DNA from: Streptomyces sp. NBC_01235
GTDB lineage: Bacteria; Actinomycetota; Actinomycetes; Streptomycetales; Streptomycetaceae
DNA length: 64,000 nt
Reading direction: 5' to 3'
Assembly (NCBI RefSeq): GCF_035989285.1
Contig: NZ_CP108513.1
Location: 8,060,001-8,124,000, forward strand
The notes below the pieces were generated by a model. It was not told the origin of the DNA. It did no database searches and saw only the letters and a list, made by a program, of their open reading frames with translations. Both the position numbers and the translations under genes were made by a program. Positions 57,632 through 64,000 of the stretch are shown here, one piece after another (within the stretch, counting starts at the first letter, position 1; each line of letters begins with the position of its first letter).

Positions 57632-58333
57632 ATGCCGTACGAACCACCCACTCACACCGTCGAGCGCTCCCTTCGCGCCACGACCGGAGCGAAGGTCATT
57701 GCCGGTGTCGACGAGGTCGGCCGCGGCGCGTGGGCCGGGCCTGTCACCGTCTGCGCGGCGGTCACCGGACTCCGCAGGCCCCCCATGGGCCTCACCGATT
57801 CCAAGCTGCTCACCGTCAAGCGGCGCACCGAGCTTGCCGAGGTACTGCTGAAGTGGGTGACGTCGTACGCTCTGGGGCACGCCTCCCCGGAGGAGATCGA
57901 CGACCTGGGGATGACCGCCGCGCTGCGGCTCGCCGCCGGGCGGGCCCTGGAGGCCCTCCCGATCCGCCCGGACGCGGTGATCCTCGACGGGAAGCACGAC
58001 TATCTCGGTGATCCGTGGCGGGTCCGCACGGTGATCAAGGGCGACCGGTCGTGCGTGGCGGTCGCGGCGGCCTCGGTGATCGCCAAGGTCCGGCGCGACA
58101 AAATGATGGCCGAACTGGGCATCGACCATGCAGACTTCGGCTTTGCGGACAATGCCGGGTATCCGTCGCCCGTGCACAAGGCCGCACTGGAGGAGCGGGG
58201 CCCCACCCCGTACCACCGGTTGTCGTGGGCGTATCTTGATGCGCTGCCCCAGTGGCGGCACCTCAAGAAGGCCCGCAGCTGGGCGAACGGAAGCGTTCCG
58301 GAGATCGAAGGTCAGCTCGGCTTCGACTTCTGA
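57632..58333 (+). CDS. rnhB: Ribonuclease HII
   Basis: This 233-residue enzyme removes ribonucleotides from DNA. The catalytic Asp27-Glu28 pair is in [17 protein letters not shown], with further acidic residues at [11 protein letters not shown] and GIDHADFGF. The length is normal. TAATCT (57617-57622) lies 9 bases before the ATG. The following gene starts 67 bases after its stop on the same strand. Confidence 0.96.
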   Translation: MPYEPPTHTVERSLRATTGAKVIAGVDEVGRGAWAGPVTVCAAVTGLRRPPMGLTDSKLLTVKRRTELAEVLLKWVTSYALGHASPEEIDDLGMTAALRLAAGRALEALPIRPDAVILDGKHDYLGDPWRVRTVIKGDRSCVAVAAASVIAKVRRDKMMAELGIDHADFGFADNAGYPSPVHKAALEERGPTPYHRLSWAYLDALPQWRHLKKARSWANGSVPEIEGQLGFDF

Positions 58334-58400
58334 CGATCCGGTCGCACTGATGTGCCACCCGCTGGCGCGTGCCGCACCAACGTTTGATAAATAACAGCCC

Positions 58401-59036
58401 ATGCCTCTCATTCCCGAGGAGCCTCAGATTCACGAGAGTGCCCAGGGTCCCCGCGCCACTCCGGCCAGCGGCCGCACCGCGCCGACCCCTCGACCTGTAC
58501 CCGGACCCCGTCCCGCGGCTCCGTCGCGTCCCGGTCGTCCCGGACCCCTCCGGCCCACGCCGCCGGTGCAACGCGCACCGCGTGACGTGGCCGCCCAGCC
58601 CGGGCCCTCGGCCGAGGCCGCTCCCGCGGCCTCGCCGGCTTCGGTGACTCCCCAGGTCCAGTTGATCCCGGCCTCGGCCGAGGGCGCGCTGGACGCCGCC
58701 GAGGAGGCCGTGGACCTCCTCCTGGATTCGGGCCGCGCCCCGGGGGACGTGCTGGTGATCACCACCGGCGAACAGCACCCCTGGGCCGCCCATGAGCTGT
58801 CCTTCGGCGAGGCGCCCTACTGGGCGCAGCACGACGTGGGAGACGACGTCTTCTACGCCGATGCCGCCGTGGCGGACCGAGCGGGCCGTCGTCCTGTCGT
58901 CGTGGTTGCCGTCAACGGTGGTCCCGACACCGTGGCCACCACGGCTCTGCCGCTGGCCCTCGCTCGGGCCGCTGCGCTGCTGATCGTCTGCGGCGACCCG
59001 CAGCAGATCAACGCGGTGCTGGGCGCGGGCGTCTGA
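58401..59036 (+). CDS. Hypothetical protein with Pro-rich head and conserved alpha/beta tail
   Basis: This 211-residue protein has a disordered Pro/Arg/Ala-rich head (residues 1-90). A compact alpha/beta domain follows (EGALDAAEEAVDLLLDSGRA, DVLVITTGEQHPWAAHE, VVVVAVNGG). The tail resembles, by eye, a helicase-C-like fragment of UvrD-type proteins, but I have no proof. It lies downstream of rnhB on the same strand, and an A/T-rich GATAAATAAC just before it could be its own promoter. Confidence 0.6.
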   Translation: MPLIPEEPQIHESAQGPRATPASGRTAPTPRPVPGPRPAAPSRPGRPGPLRPTPPVQRAPRDVAAQPGPSAEAAPAASPASVTPQVQLIPASAEGALDAAEEAVDLLLDSGRAPGDVLVITTGEQHPWAAHELSFGEAPYWAQHDVGDDVFYADAAVADRAGRRPVVVVAVNGGPDTVATTALPLALARAAALLIVCGDPQQINAVLGAGV

Positions 59037-59070
59037 GCGGGTTCCGGTAGGCCGAGAGGCACCGGGCCGA

Positions 59071-59100
59071 CGGAGGCGTCGCGCTGCCGCGGCGCCTCCG
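59071..59100 (+). terminator. 13-bp hairpin after the hypothetical gene
   Basis: CGGAGGCGTCGCG (59071-59083) and CGCGGCGCCTCCG (59088-59100) pair over 13 positions with one T-G wobble and a four-base loop. It lies 35 bases after the stop codon and probably ends the rnhB-hypothetical transcription unit. Confidence 0.75.
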
Positions 59101-59364
59101 TGGTGTGCCCTGGGCCGGCCGTACGGGTGCCGTACGGCAAGGCCCCCGGAAGGCCCCTCAGCGGTTACCGGGCCCGGGCCAAGGCGCCCGCGGACAGCCG
59201 GACGTACGCATCGGCGCGGGCGGTCCGGTACTCCCGCGCCATGACGCACGTCGGGCCGATGCGCAACAGGCCGATGTCCGCCGGGCCGATGCCCGTCAGC
59301 CCTCGTAGGCTTCCCGCTCGCGGAGGCCGGCGCTCCTGAGGGCGCCCTGGCCAACCGGTCGACT

Positions 59365-59985
59365 TCAGCGGGCGGCTGCCCGACGCAGCACATCGGAGGC
59401 GGCGCCGCCGGTTCGTGGCAGTGGGGGCGGGGCCTCGGACAGGGCGAACGGCTCCGGAGCGGAATCCGCGTTGGGCCGACGGCCGCCACGACCCTCGCCG
59501 AGGACCTGCCAGCCGTCCCGGGTCAGAGTGATGTAAGCCCCGCAGCGCAACCCGTGCAGCGTGCAGGCGTCACGCAGGCCCCACATCCACGCCCCGTCCT
59601 CCTGCGTCCAACGGGCGTCGCCCTCACGGCAGTAGAGCAGCACGGCGGTGCGCACAGGTGTACGGCGCCGCAGGTCGTGCGGGATGACCCGGCGCAGTTG
59701 GGCGAGCAGGGCGTTGCGGAACATCCAGCCGTCGCTCGATGCCTGGCGCCGGGTGAACGAGGCGCTGGCCCGCACGCGCTCGTCCGGATCGAGCACGGCC
59801 ACGATCGCGGTGGCCGGCCGTGGTCGGTGCCGTGAGTGCAGCCCGCTGACGACTTCCCGAGGGTTGCGCAGCAGCGGTATGCCGGCCGCGGCCCATTCGG
59901 CAGGCTCGAGCAAGCGGCTGGCGGAGGTGGCGGACGTGGACGTCGACAACGATGCCGCCGAGGACGGAGCGAATCCGAAGGTCAC
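59365..59985 (-). CDS. Conserved hypothetical protein
   Basis: This 206-residue protein starts VTFGFAPSSAASLSTSTSAT at GTG 59985, preceded by GGGAGG only three bases upstream; a GTG at 60042 would add 19 residues. Its middle contains AVLDPDERVRASASFTRRQA, LRRVIPHDLRRRTPVRTAVL and GAWMWGLRDACTLHGLRCG. It has no membrane segment. I recognise it only as a streptomycete family of unknown function. It lies downstream of the RecQ gene in the same direction. Confidence 0.65.
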   Translation of the reverse strand: MTFGFAPSSAASLSTSTSATSASRLLEPAEWAAAGIPLLRNPREVVSGLHSRHRPRPATAIVAVLDPDERVRASASFTRRQASSDGWMFRNALLAQLRRVIPHDLRRRTPVRTAVLLYCREGDARWTQEDGAWMWGLRDACTLHGLRCGAYITLTRDGWQVLGEGRGGRRPNADSAPEPFALSEAPPPLPRTGGAASDVLRRAAAR

Positions 59986-60281
59986 GATCCTCCCTTCGGC
60001 TACGGCCCACACTGCGGGCGGGTCGGATTCGGGGGAGCGCACACCGCAGCAGAGCCCTACCGGACTACGGACGAGCCGTGCGGGGAGCGGAACTCAATTC
60101 TTCCTGTCGAACTTGGATGCGGCAACGAGCAATTGGGGCCACCGACCGTTATATGACGGTGAGTGTCTTATATCCCTACCCAGTGATTCGTGGGAGGACG
60201 CGTGAGCCCACAGTTCACGCCCTGTCAGTGACTCTGAGGCAGGAGATTCGGCCGCGCGCCGCCGCTCAGGCGCTTCCGTGG

Positions 60282-62447
60282 TCAGCCCTGCACGGCCAGG
60301 ACCAGAGGCAACACCCCCTGCGCGCCCGCGCGGCGGAGCATCCGGGCCGCGACCGCGAGGGTCCAACCGGTCTCGGTGTAGTCGTCCACGAGCAGAACGG
60401 GGCCCTGTGCCTCGGCCAGTGCGGCAGCGAGCGCGGGCGGTACCTCCAGCAGACCGTGGAGTGCTTTGAGGCGTTGGGCGCTGTTGCTCCGGGAGATCGC
60501 CGCAGCGTCGGCGGTGTACTCCACCGAGCCCAGGAGAGGCAGTCGGCCGACCTCCGCGATGCGTGTGCCCAGTGAGTGGATCAGCCGCGGTCGTGTGCGT
60601 GAGGCGACGGTGACCACGCCGACCGGGCGCGGCGGGGCGTCGGTCCCTCCACAGGCCCAACCGCCTGGTCCCTTCGCCCAGTCGGCCAGCACTCCCACCA
60701 CGGCCTTCGCCACATCGTCCGGAACCTGCCCGTCGGGAGCCTGCGCGGTGAGCATCGGGCGCAGCCGATTGCCCCAGCCGATGTCCGAGAGGCGTCCCAA
60801 GGCCCGCCCGGCCGCCGCCTGTTCACCCGCCGGAATACGCCCCTTGAGCTCCATGCCGATCGCCGGCAGGCCGGTCGGCCACATCCGGCGGGGCTCCACC
60901 TCGACGCCCGCGCGGCCCAGATCCACCCGCGCGGCGTCCAGCGAGGCCGTGGACGTGTCGGCGACATAGCGCGCCTCCGCGCAGTTGTCGCAGCGTCCGC
61001 AGGGCTTGGCACCGTCGTCGTCGAGCTGGCGCTGGAGGAACTCCATCCGGCAGTCCGTCGTCGACGCGTACTGCCGCATCGCCTCCTGTTCGGCCTTGCG
61101 CTGCCGCGCGACCCACTCGTACCGCTCGGTCTCGTACGTCCACGGCTGCCCGGTCGAGAGCCAGCCGCCCTTGACCCGCTTGACCGCCCCGTCCACGTCG
61201 AGGACCTTGAGCATGCTCTCCAGCCGGGAGCGGCGCAGCTCCACCAGGGGCTCCAGCGCGGGCAGCGACACGGGCCGCTGCGCGCGCGAGAGAACGTCCA
61301 GTGTGCGGCGCACCAGCTCCTCCGACGGGAACGCGAGCGACGCGAAGTACTCCCAGATCGCCTCGTCCTCCTTCCCGGGCAGCAGGAGCACCTCCGCGTG
61401 CTCGACGCCGCGTCCGGCGCGGCCAACCTGCTGGTAGTACGCGATGGGGGAGGAAGGCGAGCCGAGGTGCACGACGAAACCGAGGTCGGGCTTGTCGAAG
61501 CCCATCCCGAGCGCGGACGTGGCGACCAGCGCCTTGACCTTGTTGGCCAGCAGGTCTTCCTCGGCCTGCTGCCGGTCGGCGTTCTCCGTGCGACCCGTGT
61601 ACGAGGCGACGACGTGCCCGCGCTGCCGCAGGAAGGCGGTGACCTCCTCTGCTGCGGCCACGGTGAGCGTGTAGACGATCCCGGAGCCGGGCAGTGCGTC
61701 GAGATGGTCGGCGAGCCAGGCCATCCGGTGCGCGGCGTCGGGCAACCGCAGCACGTTCAGACTGAGACTCTCGCGGTCCAGCGGGCCACGCAGCACCAAG
61801 GCGTCCGAAGCGCCGCCGGTGCCGAGCTGTTCGGCGACGTCGGCGGTCACGCGCGCGTTGGCGGTCGCGGTCGTGGCGAGCACCGGTACGCCGGGCGGGA
61901 GATCGGTGAGCATGGTCCGCAGCCGACGGTAGTCCGGCCGGAAGTCGTGGCCCCAGTCGGAGATGCAGTGGGCCTCGTCGACCACGAGCAGCCCGGTCGC
62001 GGCGGCCAGTTCGGGCAGTACCTGGTCCCGGAAGTCCGGGTTGTTGAGCCGCTCAGGGCTGACCAGCAGGACGTCGACCTCGCCGGCCGCGATCTCGCCC
62101 TGCACGGTGTCCCACTCCTCGCTGTTCGAGGAGTTGATGGTTCGTGCGTGGATACCGGCCCGGGCCGCGGCCTCGACCTGGTTGCGCATCAGGGCGAGCA
62201 GCGGGGAGACGATCACCGTCGGGCCGGAGCCGCGGGCTCGGAGCAGAGAGGTCGCCACGAAGTAGACCGCGGACTTGCCCCATCCCGTCCGCTGGACCAC
62301 CAGAGCCCGGCGCCGGTCGGCGACGAGCGCCTCGATCGCCCGCCACTGGTCCTCGCGCAGCCGGGCCGCGCCCGAAGCGTCGCCGACGAGGCGGGCGAGG
62401 ACGGTGTCGGCGTCGGCCCGGAGATCCGTGTTGCTCGTGTGCTCCAT
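60282..62447 (-). CDS. recQ: RecQ-family DNA helicase with phosphoribosyltransferase-like tail
   Basis: This 721-residue RecQ helicase unwinds DNA in repair and recombination. Its P-loop is TGWGKS (residues 54-59), with a DEAH box ([20 protein letters not shown]), GRAGRG, and an RQC zinc site ([10 protein letters not shown]). The last 35-40 residues ([13 protein letters not shown] onward) match the PRPP-binding loop of type I phosphoribosyltransferases, suggesting a fused ComF-like domain in the final 180 residues. ATG 62447 or 62456 is the start. It is divergent from the DUF4192 gene, and a perfect DnaA-box sequence lies between them. Confidence 0.9.
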   Translation of the reverse strand: MEHTSNTDLRADADTVLARLVGDASGAARLREDQWRAIEALVADRRRALVVQRTGWGKSAVYFVATSLLRARGSGPTVIVSPLLALMRNQVEAAARAGIHARTINSSNSEEWDTVQGEIAAGEVDVLLVSPERLNNPDFRDQVLPELAAATGLLVVDEAHCISDWGHDFRPDYRRLRTMLTDLPPGVPVLATTATANARVTADVAEQLGTGGASDALVLRGPLDRESLSLNVLRLPDAAHRMAWLADHLDALPGSGIVYTLTVAAAEEVTAFLRQRGHVVASYTGRTENADRQQAEEDLLANKVKALVATSALGMGFDKPDLGFVVHLGSPSSPIAYYQQVGRAGRGVEHAEVLLLPGKEDEAIWEYFASLAFPSEELVRRTLDVLSRAQRPVSLPALEPLVELRRSRLESMLKVLDVDGAVKRVKGGWLSTGQPWTYETERYEWVARQRKAEQEAMRQYASTTDCRMEFLQRQLDDDGAKPCGRCDNCAEARYVADTSTASLDAARVDLGRAGVEVEPRRMWPTGLPAIGMELKGRIPAGEQAAAGRALGRLSDIGWGNRLRPMLTAQAPDGQVPDDVAKAVVGVLADWAKGPGGWACGGTDAPPRPVGVVTVASRTRPRLIHSLGTRIAEVGRLPLLGSVEYTADAAAISRSNSAQRLKALHGLLEVPPALAAALAEAQGPVLLVDDYTETGWTLAVAARMLRRAGAQGVLPLVLAVQG

Positions 62448-62562
62448 GTCCCCCATACAACAGGACGGCGCTGACAATCCGGTCACGGCCGGGGTGGGAG
62501 CAGGGTGCTCGGCGGCCCCGCGGGCCCGGCGACCTGCCTGTATGGCGTGTCCCTGATCGGAC

Positions 62563-62571
62563 TTATCCACA
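62563..62571 (+). promoter_or_regulatory. Perfect DnaA-box sequence between recQ and the DUF4192 gene
   Basis: TTATCCACA followed by AGG is identical in 12 positions to the site at 8935-8946 in the recA leader. It lies in the divergent promoter region of the RecQ and DUF4192 genes. Confidence 0.5.
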
Positions 62572-62610
62572 GGTCAAGCGGAACCTCAAGATCCGCGAGA
62601 TCGTCTGGGC

Positions 62611-64000
62611 ATGACGAATCACAGCGAAACCCCTGGACCCTCCGAAAACAGTGACATCGCCGGACGCAGCGGACGCAGCGGACGCAGCGGACGCGACGGA
62701 CACGGCGGATCTGACGGACCTGACAGGCGTGGTGGATACGACGGGCATGACGGGCGCGACGGATGGGATGGATGGGACGGATGGGATGCGCAGGACGGAA
62801 GGAATGAAGGTGCGTCGTACGAGGGACAGGCGACGACCAGCGGACACACGGCGTACGTCAGTCACACGATGTACGACGGAAACGCCGAGTACGGCGCAAG
62901 CCCCGCCGCCCACCAGGTCACCCTGCGCACCCCGGCCGAACTGGCCGATGCGCTGCCCTACCTGCTCGGATACCGGCCGGAGGACAGCATCGTCCTGGTT
63001 GCCCTGCACGACCTGGGCGGACGGGGCCGGTTCGGCGGCCGGGCCCGGCTCGGCATTCCCGCGAACCCGGACGACTGGGGAGCCGTCGCCCACCAGTTGG
63101 CCCAAGGGCTCGTGACGGGCAGCGAACGCCGCGGCAACCGTCCGGCGCAGATGGTCGCCTACCTCTGCCAGGAACCGGCGAAGGGCGAGACGGGCCGGGA
63201 TGTCATGGAACGGCTGCAGTCGCTGGCCCACCAACTCCGCCTCGAATGCGGTCACCTCGACGTCCCGGTGATCGAGGCGCTCTGTATCTCCGACGGGCGT
63301 TTCTGGTCGTACTGCTGCGGAGGCAAGGGTTGCTGCCCGGTCGAGGGCGTCCCGATGGGGCTGCCCGGCACCTCCGTTCTGGCCGCGGCCGCGACCTACG
63401 CCGGGATCCAGGTCCGGGGGACCCTGCGCGAACTGCGGGCCCGACTGCTGCCTCTCGAGACCGGCGCCGCAGTGGAGCAGGAAGTCGCCCTGGACACCGC
63501 CGGAATGGCGCTCATCCCGAGGATCCTCGACGAGGCGAGTCGGGCGACGGTGGCCGGGGAGACGCTCGAACTCGCCGGACGGGTCATGCGCCGCTTCGCC
63601 GAGGCGCCCGTCGTGTCGGGTGTGCTCATTGCGGACCACCGAGACGACGAGCTGCTCGGATTCGACGAAGCCGCAGCCCTGATCCTCGGCCTTCAGGACC
63701 GGGTGACGCGCGACCGGGCGGCGGAGTGGATGGAGGGCGACGAGGCCGCTCCCGCCCTGCGCCTGTGGAGGGCGCTGGCCCGCCGCTGCGTGGGACCCTA
63801 CGGCGAACACGCGGCGGCGCCTCTCACCCTCGCAGGCTGGGTCGCCTGGTCCAGCGGCGACGAACTCGAGGCGAGGGAGGCCCTTGCCATGGCCCTGGGC
63901 GCGGACCCGGGATATCTGTTCGCCCGTCTCCTGCACCAGGCCTGCAATGAAGGCCTCGACCCCGAGTCGGTACGACGTTGCCTGCGTTCCGAGCGCGGGG
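62611..64000 (+). CDS. DUF4192 family protein, 3' end outside window
   Basis: About 463 codons are visible from ATG 62611 without a stop. The first 90 residues are Gly/Asp/Arg-rich low complexity encoded by tandem 9-base repeats. The DUF4192 domain begins near HQVTLRTPAELADALPYLLG and contains RPEDSIVLVALHD and YCCGGKGCCPVEGVP, which are typical. The family is actinobacterial and has no established function. It is divergent from recQ. Confidence 0.85.
   Translation, partial: MTNHSETPGPSENSDIAGRSGRSGRSGRDGHGGSDGPDRRGGYDGHDGRDGWDGWDGWDAQDGRNEGASYEGQATTSGHTAYVSHTMYDGNAEYGASPAAHQVTLRTPAELADALPYLLGYRPEDSIVLVALHDLGGRGRFGGRARLGIPANPDDWGAVAHQLAQGLVTGSERRGNRPAQMVAYLCQEPAKGETGRDVMERLQSLAHQLRLECGHLDVPVIEALCISDGRFWSYCCGGKGCCPVEGVPMGLPGTSVLAAAATYAGIQVRGTLRELRARLLPLETGAAVEQEVALDTAGMALIPRILDEASRATVAGETLELAGRVMRRFAEAPVVSGVLIADHRDDELLGFDEAAALILGLQDRVTRDRAAEWMEGDEAAPALRLWRALARRCVGPYGEHAAAPLTLAGWVAWSSGDELEAREALAMALGADPGYLFARLLHQACNEGLDPESVRRCLRSERG
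62662..62724 (+). repeat. Tandem 9-bp repeats encoding the Gly-rich head of the DUF4192 protein
   Basis: Three exact copies of GGACGCAGC (62662-62688) are followed by degenerate units all starting with GGA. They are in frame and code for Gly-Arg-Ser and Gly-x-Asp triplets, so copy changes would alter only the length of a disordered head. Confidence 0.85.

Noticed and set aside
1..64000. Mobile element or prophage
   Set aside because: No transposase, integrase, phage structural gene or flanking att-like repeats were seen. The gene order is that of a core chromosome.

Overview
The window is a stretch of high-GC actinobacterial chromosome. Codon usage, GTG and TTG starts, many apparently leaderless genes and gene order all point to Streptomyces. 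From memory, not from a search, the order recA-recX, gluABCD with gluRK, miaB/miaA/dapF, rshA, hflX, lexA, nrdRJ and rnhB matches the conserved core around SCO5760-SCO5815 of Streptomyces coelicolor. I see no prophage, transposase, CRISPR array, rRNA or convincing tRNA. Most of the window is ordinary core genome, and the interesting signals are mainly regulatory.

Layout, left to right. 1-8676: an Lhr-type helicase running off the left edge, an AraC regulator overlapping an AzlCD branched-chain amino-acid exporter, a cyclase-fold protein, a DUF3046 protein, an AI-2E-type permease and a membrane-protein gene broken by a frameshift. 9033-10994: recA-recX behind an SOS box. 11465-14769: an ArsR-type regulator and an FtsX-type permease with no ATPase gene beside it. 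14843-15979: rhodanese and cysteine dioxygenase behind a cysteine-containing leader peptide and a 16-bp hairpin, which looks like a cysteine attenuator. 16111-24755: an FAD monooxygenase, the gluABCD glutamate importer, the divergent gluR-gluK two-component system and a TAXI-type binding protein.

24864-33690: a MazG-like protein, miaB, a class III dioxygenase-like protein, two small proteins on the minus strand, miaA, a membrane protein, dapF and rshA. 33824-39762: an M1 peptidase, hflX and two tandem paralogous lipoprotein serine proteases. 40050-44398: a three-gene NRPS-independent siderophore-type operon (class III aminotransferase, IucA/IucC synthetase, IucB-like acetyltransferase). 44565-51732: a DinG-type helicase, lexA, and nrdR-nrdJ with a pair of candidate NrdR boxes 31 bp apart. 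51836-54862: a TerD protein, a YdbC-like protein, and a histidine phosphatase paired with an ADP-ribosylglycohydrolase. 55182-57538: an MFS exporter divergent from a TetR regulator, with two near-identical operators between them. 57632-64000: rnhB, two uncharacterised proteins, a RecQ helicase with a phosphoribosyltransferase-like tail, and a DUF4192 protein running off the right edge.

Functional themes are DNA repair and nucleotide supply (recA, recX, lexA, dinG, recQ, lhr, nrdRJ, rnhB), tRNA A37 modification (miaA, miaB), glutamate uptake with its own sensor, cysteine and sulfur handling, and stringent-response control. The most testable new idea is the cysteine leader-attenuator at 15796-16050. 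I do not see a clearly novel multi-gene system.
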